Source: Fidelibacterota bacterium
GTDB taxonomy: Bacteria; Pseudomonadota; Alphaproteobacteria; Rhodospirillales; Rhodospirillaceae
Assembly: GCA_947476065.1 (NCBI GenBank)
Contig: CANJPG010000027.1
Coordinates: 1-38,850, forward strand
Length of the DNA stretch: 38,850 bases
Direction: 5' to 3'
The position numbers and the translations under genes are program-made. The notes under the pieces were generated by a model, which did not search any database, had not been told where the DNA came from, and saw only the letters and a program-made list of their open reading frames with translations. This document shows, piece by piece, positions 14,611 through 22,921 of this stretch; position 1 is the first letter of the stretch; every line of letters begins with the position of its first letter.

Positions 14611-15387
14611 TCACACGACACTTGGATTGGCCGCGCCATCCATGGTCAGCGTAACGCCGGTGACGTAGCTGGCTTTGTCCGAGGCCAGGAACACCACCGC
14701 CGCGGCGATCTCTTCGGGCTCGGCGATGCGACCAGCGGGGATTTTGGTGATGGCGCGCCTGAGCGCTTCTTCCGGCGTGATGGCATCGAGCTTGGCGCTG
14801 GCCTTCATGCCTTCGGCGACGCGATTGGTGTTGGTCAGTCCCGGACTGACGCCCACAACACGCAGGCCCTGCGCGGCATAAGCCGCCGCAAGTCCCGCCG
14901 TCGCCAACATCAGCGCGGCATTGGCAGCCCCGCCCGGAATATGCACCGGGCTCGCGCTTTTCCCGCCGTTGCCGATGACCGTGACAATCACACCCTTGCC
15001 GCGCGCGGCCATGGCTTTAATCGTTGGATCGATCAGGTTCATGGCGGTGAAGTATTTGGCGTCCATGGCGGCGCGCCAGGCGGCGGGCGTCAGGTCGGTG
15101 GGCGCAGTGCGCTTGGCAGCACCCGCGCTGTTCACCAGCACATCGATAGCGCCCAGTTCACGCTCGACGGTCTCAAAGACTTTGGCGGCTTGAGCGGCGT
15201 CGATGAGATCGGCAGGGATCGCCAGGACCTGTCCCAGCTTCTTTTGCGCCTCGGCGATGTTGGCCGGGTCGCGAGAGGTGATGGCGATACGAGCCCCCTC
15301 GGCCTTGAAGGCTTCGGCGCAGGCCAATCCAATGCCCTTGCTGCCGCCAGAGATGAGAACGACTTTGCCGGAAAGTCCGAGATCCAT
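14611..15387 (-). CDS. SDR-family oxidoreductase lacking the YxxxK catalytic pair
   Basis: 258 aa. The Rossmann cofactor motif is SGGSKGIG at residues 13-20, with an N-terminal DLGLSGKVVLISGG strand. NSAGA stands where NNAG is expected, and VSPGLTNTNR follows the active-site helix. Where classical SDRs have YxxxK, aligned on the following AAL helix, this protein has GGAAN, so the Tyr and Lys are both missing. Thr replaces nothing obvious nearby. It therefore may bind NAD(P) but use other chemistry, or have a non-catalytic role. Convergent with the tRNA unit; no operon partner. Confidence 0.85.
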   Translation of the reverse strand: MDLGLSGKVVLISGGSKGIGLACAEAFKAEGARIAITSRDPANIAEAQKKLGQVLAIPADLIDAAQAAKVFETVERELGAIDVLVNSAGAAKRTAPTDLTPAAWRAAMDAKYFTAMNLIDPTIKAMAARGKGVIVTVIGNGGKSASPVHIPGGAANAALMLATAGLAAAYAAQGLRVVGVSPGLTNTNRVAEGMKASAKLDAITPEEALRRAITKIPAGRIAEPEEIAAAVVFLASDKASYVTGVTLTMDGAANPSVV

Positions 15388-15454
15388 GTGTGTGTCCCCT
15401 CACAAGAGGCGCACACCTTGCCATGGACAAATCACCGGCGTCGATGGTCCAGTC

Positions 15455-15691
15455 TTACGATGCCTGACGCAGAGGCTCGACCTCAGGCATAGGCTCGCCC
15501 GTGAACCCAGCGATGAAGGCCGCATAGGCATAGTGGTAGACCTGCGATGGAATATCGCGGCGCTGCAGCCAGATCTTCTCCAGCTTGCCCAGGTCTTCTT
15601 GGGCGATCCCGCTCTGGCGCAATGTCGTGGCCAGGAGATAGTATTTTTCCATAGTCTCGATAGGCGACGCGGTATGCGATATCTCGACCAT
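15455..15691 (-). CDS. hypothetical protein, 78 aa
   Basis: Small, mostly helical protein: ETMEKYYLLATTLRQSGIAQEDLGKLEKIWLQRRD, then a YHYAYAAFIAGFTG segment. No membrane segment is convincing. I do not recognise the family. The open frame runs on to 15952, but ATG 15691, with GGGGAG about 9 bp upstream, is the sensible start because the longer N-terminus is low quality and Arg/Cys-rich. It sits alone between the SDR and the CHRD gene. Confidence 0.65.
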   Translation of the reverse strand: MVEISHTASPIETMEKYYLLATTLRQSGIAQEDLGKLEKIWLQRRDIPSQVYHYAYAAFIAGFTGEPMPEVEPLRQAS

Positions 15692-15837
15692 GACGGAGTC
15701 TCCCCAATTCCGTTGGAGCGCGCGGCGCTCAAAGTATTTTGAGCCAGAGACGAGGCGTCCTTGCCCGGAGCCCCTTTCCCATCGAGAGATGTTACGGCAA
15801 AACATTTTTAGCCCTAGTGAACATTGCCGGGACAACA

Positions 15838-15958
15838 GCGCTTTAATCAAAAGCGCCCGCATTTGCGCCCTGCTCCTTGCAGGGCGGCGCGCCTCATTCA
15901 ACCAATGCGAAACCAGTACCCACGGTGTGCGCGCAATGCAGCAGAGCTGCACGCGCGC
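15838..15958 (-). terminator. three stem-loops downstream of the CHRD-autotransporter gene
   Basis: In the minus direction after the stop at 15980: GCGCGC (15929-15934) with GCGCGC (15953-15958), enclosing TGCAGC (15937-15942) with GCTGCA (15946-15951); then GCCCTGC (15867-15873) with GCAGGGC (15879-15885); then GCGCTTT (15838-15844) with AAAGCGC (15850-15856). None has a long U-run. Together they probably shape the 3' end of the transcript, or belong to the 5' side of the 78-aa gene. The rest of 15692-15979 holds nothing coding. Confidence 0.5.
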
Positions 15959-15979
15959 CTTAATGCGAATCGCAGCTGT

Positions 15980-17470
15980 CTAGAACTTCAGCGTCAGGCG
16001 GGCTTCCAGCGCGTGGATGCTCGTCCGGCTTGAGATGTAGCCGTGATATCCCACAGACGCGTAGAGTTGCTGGTTGAAGTCGGTCGAGACACTGCCTGCC
16101 AGGTGCGCGGCACTATTGCTCGGCCCAAGGATCGCCGTCTGGAAAGTCGCCCCCGGCGAGCCCGCCAATGCAGTCGAAATATAATCGCGGCCCGGGGCCA
16201 GCGCGTAACGCCAGCCGCCTTGGATCCGCGCCACGAACAAGGCACCCAACGGCGCCGACACGGCCGCGCCCGCTTCCGCCGCCGCATCCTGATCGCTGTG
16301 CTCGGGCACCACCAGGCCCGCGGAGCCCGCGCCGGTTTCGGTGTAGGCCTTGACCATGGCGTGCTGCGAATCGACCAAGCCATAGGGCGCAACGGTGATG
16401 CCGTTTTGCAGATGGAACGGCATGAAGATTTTAGCGCCGATGGACCAGGCCTCGCCGTTGTGCGCCGAGGTCGCGGTGCGCGAGATGGTCGACATGACGC
16501 GCGTGGTGTCAATCTTGTTCCAGCCGTAGGCACCCGCCACCGTCAGCGTCAGAATGTCGCTGGAGCTGGTGATGTAGGCGTGGGCCGATGTGGTTTTTAC
16601 ATCCGTATGGCCGAGCCCACCTCGGAACTCATCCTCACCGTCCGCATAACCAACGGCGATACCGAGGTTCACCTTCTCCATCAGGCCATAGGCGAGGCCC
16701 GCCATCAGGAAGGGCCGCGTGGTTTTCGCCCCGGCCTGATCGACCGAGGTCTCACGTTTGCCGAAGGACTGCCCGCCCTTGGCAAAGGCAGCGAAGGCGC
16801 CGGGTGCTGAGCTGTCTTCCTCGGCGTGCATGAAGATGCTGTCTTCAAAGCTACCCATGGTCTCGAGCGTCTGGCGCGTTTGGGCGTAAAGGGTGCGGCC
16901 CGACAGGTCATCGAGTTCGGCGGCGCGGGTGGCGGCGGTTTGTGTGGCCCCCGACATCAGCAGGCCATCAAGGTCGCTGGTGAAGCCGGCGGAAATATCG
17001 AGTGCATTGGCCACCGCCATCTGGGTGTCCGTGAGCGCGGATGCCGTGTAGCGGAAGCGCACCAGCTGGCCGCGGATGGCGCCGCCCGGATTGGTGGTGG
17101 TGTGAAAGTTCATGTAGAGGCCGAGCGTCTTGAGGTTGGTGACATCAGCCGCCGGAATCGCCCAGACCAGGGGCCCCACCGGGCTGGTCGGTACGGTGAA
17201 TGGGAGAATGATCGGACCATTGATACCGGCCCCGCCCCGGTGGATGTGTCCGCCGCTCAGCGTCGGGCCGACGTTGTGGGTGGCATAGACCGTCGCCGAG
17301 GTCTCGGCGTCATTGAGAATCACAAAGCCCGTGCCCGTGGCTGTTGATGTGGTCGGCGGGTTCTCGTTGGCCCCGCTGAGGTTCGAGATATACAGCGTGC
17401 CGGCGTTGGCCGCGTTCGCGCTCAGCAGCACGACGGCCGCCGTGCTCAGCAACAGTTTTGATTTGGTCAT
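15980..17470 (-). CDS. CHRD domain protein with C-terminal outer-membrane beta-barrel
   Basis: 496 aa. A Sec signal (KLLLSTAAVVLLSANAANA, cleaved near residue 23) leads to a CHRD domain (about 24-135): the GANENPPTTSTATGTG motif, GGHIHRGGAGINGPI, and MNFHTTTNPGGAIRGQL. A helical linker (about 140-215) follows, then an autotransporter-like barrel (about 225-496) with alternating strands and a terminal aromatic, ending ARLTLKF. The Phe end is the BAM recognition signal. CHRD domains occur in chordin and bacterial secreted proteins. This architecture would place CHRD at the cell surface or in the periplasm. No secretion partner genes nearby. Confidence 0.85.
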   Translation of the reverse strand: MTKSKLLLSTAAVVLLSANAANAGTLYISNLSGANENPPTTSTATGTGFVILNDAETSATVYATHNVGPTLSGGHIHRGGAGINGPIILPFTVPTSPVGPLVWAIPAADVTNLKTLGLYMNFHTTTNPGGAIRGQLVRFRYTASALTDTQMAVANALDISAGFTSDLDGLLMSGATQTAATRAAELDDLSGRTLYAQTRQTLETMGSFEDSIFMHAEEDSSAPGAFAAFAKGGQSFGKRETSVDQAGAKTTRPFLMAGLAYGLMEKVNLGIAVGYADGEDEFRGGLGHTDVKTTSAHAYITSSSDILTLTVAGAYGWNKIDTTRVMSTISRTATSAHNGEAWSIGAKIFMPFHLQNGITVAPYGLVDSQHAMVKAYTETGAGSAGLVVPEHSDQDAAAEAGAAVSAPLGALFVARIQGGWRYALAPGRDYISTALAGSPGATFQTAILGPSNSAAHLAGSVSTDFNQQLYASVGYHGYISSRTSIHALEARLTLKF

Positions 17471-17574
17471 AATCGCCCCTTCCCCGTTTGTTCAATCCCC
17501 AGGGAAGTATACGAATTTTATGGCACGGGCGGAGGCGCTATATTTTTTGCGAAGGAGGGAATAAACGCCAAAAC

Positions 17575-18474
17575 CTATCCGCGGGCGCGGGCGATCACGT
17601 TAACGCTGGCTCCATCGGCTATGGGGTCGATCAGCCGGTTGGTCTCGTCGGTAACCGGACTCATGCCATCGAGGTGGTAGAGGCGGTACCCGGCGTCGCT
17701 GAGAATGCCCAGCAACTCAGCAAGGGAGCGCTTGCGCTCGGTCAGGCAATAAGGGGCCAGCTCCATCAGGATGACCGGCTTGTGCGCGGCGAGAGTCTTC
17801 CAGGCACCGCCCAGCACATGGCATTCGAAGCCGTCCACATCCATCTTGATGAAGTCGACGTGGGTCACGTTCTGGGTCGCCAGGTAGTCGTCGAGCCGCA
17901 GGGGCTGCGCGCCGGTGGTGGATTCCGCCGCGCCCATGTGGAGGTCGTGCAGGGGTTTGGTGCTGTCCAGCGGCCAACTGGAGTAGATCGGCTCGACTAC
18001 CGCCTGCTGGCTGTCGGTGAGCATGGTCTGCGAGGCCACCACGCGGGCGGCGAGATCCGGGTTCAGCGCGAGGTTCGTGGTGAGCTTGTTGAAGGCGTAG
18101 TCCGTGGGCTCGAAGCAATAGACCATACCGGCGGACCCCGTCATGCGCGCCATGGGCAGCGCGAGGGCACCGATGTTCGCGCCGATATCGAGCACGGTGT
18201 CGCCGGGCTTGATCAGCCGAGAACAGGCGGCGACCGTGATGGGCTCGAAGGCGCCCAGGAGGTAGATCGAGAAGTCGATGCCCTCGGTCAGGTCCAGGCG
18301 CCAGTTGACGCCACCGCGCGCGACGTGGGCGATGGGTCCCTTGCCCAACAGCCGGCGCAGGGCACGGACGATGCGCGACGCCGTCGCCGCGATGAAGATT
18401 TTGGTCTTGGTTTTCAAGGAGCTACTTTGATCACAGTATCTACGGTGGCGGGCGCGCTCCCAGCCGTTTAGCAT
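17575..18474 (-). CDS. FkbM family methyltransferase
   Basis: About 299 aa. SAM-binding motif I is TVLDIGANIGALALPMAR, and the FkbM hallmark VDFIKMDVDGFECHVLGGAWKTL follows about 100 residues later, then a PVILMEL strand. The family O-methylates sugars or polyketides; together with the GT25 gene elsewhere it hints at surface glycan decoration, but no cluster is present. The start is uncertain: ATG 18474 is chosen over 18549 because the latter overlaps mazG; TTG 18417 is possible. The divergent mazG start lies 42 bp away. Confidence 0.83.
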   Translation of the reverse strand: MLNGWERARHRRYCDQSSSLKTKTKIFIAATASRIVRALRRLLGKGPIAHVARGGVNWRLDLTEGIDFSIYLLGAFEPITVAACSRLIKPGDTVLDIGANIGALALPMARMTGSAGMVYCFEPTDYAFNKLTTNLALNPDLAARVVASQTMLTDSQQAVVEPIYSSWPLDSTKPLHDLHMGAAESTTGAQPLRLDDYLATQNVTHVDFIKMDVDGFECHVLGGAWKTLAAHKPVILMELAPYCLTERKRSLAELLGILSDAGYRLYHLDGMSPVTDETNRLIDPIADGASVNVIARARG

Positions 18475-18516
18475 ATGCCGCACCCGAAACGGCACTCCTT
18501 TTCCTTCAGGGTAGAA

Positions 18517-19344
18517 ATGACGTCCTCCCCCGCCAAACCCTCCGCCCAAATCGAAGACTTATTGGCTGTGATGAGGCGCCTGCGCGACCCCCAGACGGGC
18601 TGCCCCTGGGATGTCACCCAAAACTTCGCGTCCATCGCGCCCTATACCATCGAAGAGGCCTATGAGGTCGCCGATGCCATTGCGCGCGGGGATATGCCGG
18701 CCCTGGAGGACGAGTTGGGCGACCTGTTGCTGCAGGTCGTGTTCCATGCCCGCATGGCTGAGGAGGCCGGGCTGTTTGCCTTCCCCGACGTGGTGCGGGG
18801 TATCTGCGACAAGATGATCCGCCGCCACCCCCATGTTTTCGGCGATGCCAAGGTCAAGGATGCCGACGAACAGACCGTGTCGTGGGAGAACATCAAGGCC
18901 GCCGAACGCCGTGACAAAGGGGCTGCCGCCGGAGTTTTGCCCAGTGTGCTGGACAACATTCCCGCTGGATTGCCGGCCATGAAACAGGCTGAAAAGCTGC
19001 AAAAGCGCGCCGCCCGGGTCGGCTTCGACTGGACCGAAGCCAAGGACGTCCTGGGCAAGATCCGCGAGGAGCTGGATGAGGTCGCCGCCGAATTCGAAAA
19101 GCCCGGAAATGCCGCCGCCCTTACCGATGAAGTGGGCGATCTCTTGTTTGCCTGTGTCAACCTCGCGCGCAAGGCGGGCATCGATCCTGGAATGGCGCTG
19201 CGCGGCACTAATCTCAAATTCGACCGCCGCTTCAGGCGCGTGGAAGCCCTGCTGGCCGGCGAGGGCCGCGGGCCCAGCGACGCCAGCCTCGAAGAGATGG
19301 AAAAGCTTTGGGTCCAGGCCAAAAACGAAGAACGCGGCGCTTAA
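18517..19344 (+). CDS. mazG: nucleoside triphosphate pyrophosphohydrolase
   Basis: 275 aa with two MazG domains. The first has LRDPQTGCPWD and EEAYEVADAI plus DELGDLLLQVVFHARMAEE, supplying the Mg-binding EExxE...ExxD acids. The second has EELDEVAAEF and DEVGDLLFACVNLAR. MazG hydrolyses (d)NTPs to NMPs and PPi, clearing aberrant nucleotides. The ORF opens at ATG 18475, but ATG 18517 is better placed, with AGGG five bases upstream and the family-like MTSSP start. In alphaproteobacteria mazG commonly follows hfq-hflX; here it is nearby but inverted. Confidence 0.93.
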   Translation: MTSSPAKPSAQIEDLLAVMRRLRDPQTGCPWDVTQNFASIAPYTIEEAYEVADAIARGDMPALEDELGDLLLQVVFHARMAEEAGLFAFPDVVRGICDKMIRRHPHVFGDAKVKDADEQTVSWENIKAAERRDKGAAAGVLPSVLDNIPAGLPAMKQAEKLQKRAARVGFDWTEAKDVLGKIREELDEVAAEFEKPGNAAALTDEVGDLLFACVNLARKAGIDPGMALRGTNLKFDRRFRRVEALLAGEGRGPSDASLEEMEKLWVQAKNEERGA

Positions 19345-19381
19345 GGTAATATTATAAGCTGGGAATCTAAGCTGCTGATAA

Positions 19382-20113
19382 ATGAATGAATACGGCTCAC
19401 CCATGTCGCGGATGAAACGCGCCCTGCCCGCCCTTGACCACTGCCTGCGCGGCTGGGTGGCAAGCGTGTTGTGCTTGGCCTTCCTGACCAGCTGCTTTGT
19501 GCCCGACCAGTACGAATGCGAAGTGCGCCTGACCAAGGACGGCAGCTACGGAATCACCTTCATCGGCATCCTGATTTATGCCCCGCTGTACGGCGAGATC
19601 GTGCGCGGCACCATCGACGAAGAACATGCCAAGGAAAACGACCGCATGTTCCTCGAGCAGCTCAAACGCGATGATGGATTCAAAGAAGTTGTCGGCCTGG
19701 GACGCGGTCGCTACCGCGTGCGCTATCAGAAAGAGGGGCGCTTCGGCGCCAATCACCAGATGGTGACCTTCGTTTCGCGCCAGGAGCCGATCTTTCGCAT
19801 CCTGACCACCAAGGCGGGCAACGTCGAGGTCAATGGCTCGGGCCGGGCCGCCACCTATGCCAAGAACTTTGCCGAGGTCGGGATCAAGTCCCAGGGCCTT
19901 TTGCGCATTGTCACCGATGCCCAGGTCACGGCACAAAATGCCCAATTCGTGCGCGCCTCTACGGCGCCGGGCTTTACCATGTACGACTGGCGGCGGCGCA
20001 ACCTAACCGACCCGCCACCTCATTTCGTCGCCAAGCTGGCAGTCGATCCGAGGACCGGTATCCCCGCCTACGCCGGCAGCGGCGTCAACGTCGAACCCGA
20101 AGAAAAGCAGTAA
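19382..20113 (+). CDS. hypothetical lipoprotein
   Basis: 243 aa. The N-terminus is a lipoprotein signal: a basic start, hydrophobic VASVLCLAF, then lipobox LTSC with Cys38 as the lipidation site. The mature part is soluble (YECEVRLTKDGSYGITFIG, then mixed alpha/beta). No family recognised. Met8 (19403) or Met11 may be the real start; none has a good SD. It follows mazG by 37 bp. Its TAA directly abuts the stop of the convergent DUF3300 gene, with no gap. Confidence 0.75.
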   Translation: MNEYGSPMSRMKRALPALDHCLRGWVASVLCLAFLTSCFVPDQYECEVRLTKDGSYGITFIGILIYAPLYGEIVRGTIDEEHAKENDRMFLEQLKRDDGFKEVVGLGRGRYRVRYQKEGRFGANHQMVTFVSRQEPIFRILTTKAGNVEVNGSGRAATYAKNFAEVGIKSQGLLRIVTDAQVTAQNAQFVRASTAPGFTMYDWRRRNLTDPPPHFVAKLAVDPRTGIPAYAGSGVNVEPEEKQ

Positions 20114-22012
20114 TTACTGATCGCGGCGACGGCGGCGGAAGTTCTCCGGCTGGTCCTGCTGCGGCTGCGGCTGAGCCTGAGCCGCCGGGTCGGGCGCAGC
20201 GGCTGGCGGCGCGACCGCCGCCGGCTCTGGCGCCGGACGCGGGGCACGGAAATTCTGCGGCTGGCCCCGGTCCTGGCCATTATCGCGGGCCCGGAAGTTT
20301 TCACGGAACTGCTGCTGCGCCTGGGGTTGCGGGATCTGCGGCTGCGGTACCGCCTGGGGCTGCGGGACTGGCTGAATGTTGGTCAGCGGGCGGTCCTGGA
20401 TGCTGCCGCCGCGGAAGGGACGGTCGGTCTGCGGCGCATTGCTGACCGGCGGCGCGCCGATGCTGCTGTCCTGCTGGAACTGGCGCGGGCGGCCACCGCC
20501 ATCACCACGGGCATCGCCCCGGTTACGCTGCTCCTGCTGGCCCGGCTGTTGGTCAACCTCCGGCTGGCGCTGACGGCGGGCACGGAAATCATCGAACTGC
20601 TCCCGGCCCTGAGCTTCCGGCGCCCGTTGCGGGGTGGCGTTGATGTTGGGCAGCGCGGCCGTCGCCGGCAACGGCGGGGCTACGTTCGGCAGCTCGTTCT
20701 GCGGCCGGCGGGTGCGGAAGTTATCGTTCTCGCGCGGACCGCCGCGGAAGTTCTCCTGGCTGTTGTCCCGTCTATCGTCGCGGGTGGCGTCACGGGTGGC
20801 GTCACGATTATTGTCACGGGTGGCGTCACGATTATTGTCGCGGTTGCCGCCACGCGCGCCGCCGCTATCTGGACGCGGCAGGCGCACCTGCTCTTCGGGG
20901 CGTGGACGATTGTTAAATTCGCCGCGGAATTTTCCGCCATACTGCACCCCACGGCGATGGTCGGGTTCGTGGCGCCAGACGCCGCGATCGCCGCCGGGCG
21001 CACGGCCGCGATTGTAGTAGGTGTAGCGCTGCAGATCGACGATATCGATGCGGCGACGGCCCCAGTCCCACCGGCTCCAGCCCCAGAACGGGCGGATCGA
21101 GACGTAGCTGTAGTAGATGCCGGGCTGGTAGGTGTAGCCCAACGGCGGCGGGATATAGAACGGCGGATAGTCGGGATACGGCCATAGGCCGTAAGCCACG
21201 CGCGGATCGTAGAAGAGCACGTAGATGACTTCGGGGTTGGCCGGTTCGATTATGATTTGGTCGTCGTCGAAGGTGACGCGCTGGCGGGCATCGGAGTTCA
21301 GCCGATCGGCGTCGCGGGCTTCACGGCGCAGGCGCTGGACCGCATCCATCACATGGCCTTCTTCGAGGGCAAAGGCATCGCCCAGCTTGGCCATCCAGTC
21401 GATATCACGGTTGAGCATCTTCAAAATGTCGGGAAAGGCCACCAGCGCCTTGACGCTGGGGTCCCAATCCATGTCTTCGAGCGCATAGCTGAGACGGTCG
21501 CCCTGCAAACCCTGGTTCTCAGGACGCTCTGACCACCGTGCGGCTTCAATGACATCAAGCGGATATGTGGCCGCCATCAGGATCTGCGATAGCAGTTGAT
21601 CGGGGTAAAGGGCGATGGGCGCCAGCAAGGCATCAAGCTGCTGCTCGGTGGGCGAAGGCCGGTCGGGCGAGCTGTTGAGGGCAACCTGGGTGTAGACGGG
21701 CTGTGTGTGGACCGGCTGTGTGTAGACGGGCTGTGAGTAGACGGGCGCGGGCGCTGCGTCGCGCACCACCGGCCTCTCGGCCGGCGCTGGGGATGGGATG
21801 AACGCAGCCCTCGGGGCTGGCGCGGGGGTTACGACGAGCGCGGCCTCCTGCACCGGTGTCTCGATCCGTTGCGGGGCAAACGCCGCCGCGGGAACATCGG
21901 CGGTTATCGCCGGTGCGGCATTCTTTGGGGAATTTGACGCCGTCAGCAGGACGGTACCGCCTGCGCCAACCGCCATGACACCAAGGAGAAGTTTGAGGTT
22001 CATCTTGTCCAT
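20114..22012 (-). CDS. DUF3300 domain-containing protein with low-complexity C-terminal tail
   Basis: 632 aa. An N-terminal hydrophobic segment (LKLLLGVMAVGAGGTVLLTA) is a signal or anchor. A spacer with QPVYT-type repeats leads to DUF3300 (about 125-330): LDALLAPIALYPDQLLSQILMAATYPLDV, DWDPSVKALVAFPDIL and EVIYVLFYDPRVAYG, plus a Trp/Tyr-rich W..YPDYPPFYIPPP strand. The remaining 300 residues are Arg/Gln/Asn/Pro-rich and disordered, including RDNNRDAT repeats, and may bind RNA, peptidoglycan or polyanions. DUF3300 has no assigned function. Alone on its strand; IMPase lies 90 bp upstream. Confidence 0.85.
   Translation of the reverse strand: MDKMNLKLLLGVMAVGAGGTVLLTASNSPKNAAPAITADVPAAAFAPQRIETPVQEAALVVTPAPAPRAAFIPSPAPAERPVVRDAAPAPVYSQPVYTQPVHTQPVYTQVALNSSPDRPSPTEQQLDALLAPIALYPDQLLSQILMAATYPLDVIEAARWSERPENQGLQGDRLSYALEDMDWDPSVKALVAFPDILKMLNRDIDWMAKLGDAFALEEGHVMDAVQRLRREARDADRLNSDARQRVTFDDDQIIIEPANPEVIYVLFYDPRVAYGLWPYPDYPPFYIPPPLGYTYQPGIYYSYVSIRPFWGWSRWDWGRRRIDIVDLQRYTYYNRGRAPGGDRGVWRHEPDHRRGVQYGGKFRGEFNNRPRPEEQVRLPRPDSGGARGGNRDNNRDATRDNNRDATRDATRDDRRDNSQENFRGGPRENDNFRTRRPQNELPNVAPPLPATAALPNINATPQRAPEAQGREQFDDFRARRQRQPEVDQQPGQQEQRNRGDARGDGGGRPRQFQQDSSIGAPPVSNAPQTDRPFRGGSIQDRPLTNIQPVPQPQAVPQPQIPQPQAQQQFRENFRARDNGQDRGQPQNFRAPRPAPEPAAVAPPAAAPDPAAQAQPQPQQDQPENFRRRRRDQ
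20782..20841 (-). repeat. 24-bp tandem repeat coding RDNNRDAT in the DUF3300 gene
   Basis: Two copies, 20794-20817 and 20818-20841, of GGGTGGCGTCAC-ATTATTGTCAC type differ at one base, preceded by a half-unit at 20782-20793. The unit is 24 bp, so the reading frame is kept and copy number could vary in frame. Confidence 0.85.
21691..21750 (-). repeat. 15-bp tandem repeat coding QPVYT in the DUF3300 gene
   Basis: Four units (21691-21705, 21706-21720, 21721-21735, 21736-21750) of TGTAGACGGGCTGTG type. They encode YSQPV, YTQPV, HTQPV, YTQ on the minus strand. The first and third units are identical. Confidence 0.85.
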
Positions 22013-22102
22013 CCCATTTCCGGAATTCGCGCCTACAAATCGAAACCCGGACCCAGCAAATATGGTCCGCCAGTGCGGCGAAATGGTGGCGAAAGGCTAA
22101 TA

Positions 22103-22921
22103 TCAGACGCCGGCGACGTGGGCGGCGGCCACCATGTCCCAAATTTTCCGATGGGGTGCACAAAGAACGCCGATTTGTTCGCGTGCTGCAGGCGAGTAGG
22201 GCTCGCCCGACAGCATGGAATTGTACCCGCCGGCTTCGGCATGAATCAGCAGCCCGGCGGCGTGGTCCCAGGGCTTTAAGCGCTTGAAACACAGCACATC
22301 GATGCGCCCATCGGTCAGCGACCAGTAGTCGTGGGCGGCACTGCCCAGGCGGACGATGCGGGCAAAGCGGCCTTTCAGATGGACCATGTCCTTGTGATAG
22401 AGGCCGGCAGCGAGGTCGGACAGCTGATCGCTTTTGGGCTGAGGAACGTGAACACGCACTGTGCTCGAGTGTTCCTGGAGCCAGGCGCCGGCGCCCGTCT
22501 CGGCCCAGAGTGTGCGGTTGGCAACCGGGTCGTGGATCCAGCCCATTAGGGTCTTGCCATTGTGCACCAGGGCGACCATGACCGCAAAGCGCGCCACGCC
22601 GTTGACGAAATTGGCGGTGCCGTCGATGGGATCGACGATCCACACGGGCTGCGTCCCGGTGAGACGTTCCAAAATTGTCGCGTCCGCAGACACGGCTTCC
22701 TCGCCGATCACACAGGAGCCGGGCAGCAAGGCCGGAAGCGTGCGGGTGAGCTCGATTTCGCATTCGGTATCGGCGACGGTGACCAGATCGCTCGGATGCG
22801 TCTTCGCGCGCACGTCGGCTTCGGCCAGCTTGCGAAAGCGCGGCAGGATGTAGGTCTCGGCCACGTCGCGCATGGCGGCGATCGCGCCGGCGCTAACCTT
22901 GGCAGAGTCGGGAATGGTCAT
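22103..22921 (-). CDS. inositol monophosphatase family phosphatase
   Basis: 272 aa, usual family length. Metal and catalytic motifs are complete: SDLVTVADTECE, GEEAVSAD (Glu), WIVDPIDGTANFVNG with the paired Asp, and C-terminal KPWDHAAGLLIHAEAGG with Asp. IMPase-fold enzymes hydrolyse phosphate from inositol, PAP/3'-phosphoadenosine or histidinol phosphate; which applies here cannot be told from these motifs. Its ATG overlaps the hflX TGA by 4 bp (22918-22921), so it is translationally coupled and the last gene of the hfq-hflX group. Confidence 0.88.
   Translation of the reverse strand: MTIPDSAKVSAGAIAAMRDVAETYILPRFRKLAEADVRAKTHPSDLVTVADTECEIELTRTLPALLPGSCVIGEEAVSADATILERLTGTQPVWIVDPIDGTANFVNGVARFAVMVALVHNGKTLMGWIHDPVANRTLWAETGAGAWLQEHSSTVRVHVPQPKSDQLSDLAAGLYHKDMVHLKGRFARIVRLGSAAHDYWSLTDGRIDVLCFKRLKPWDHAAGLLIHAEAGGYNSMLSGEPYSPAAREQIGVLCAPHRKIWDMVAAAHVAGV

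Noticed and set aside
14263-14654. Overlapping short frames across the tRNA pair
   Set aside because: They read through two well-folded tRNA genes.
20782-20841. Possible CRISPR-like repeat
   Set aside because: Units are directly adjacent with no spacers and encode in-frame RDNNRDAT; it is a coding tandem repeat.
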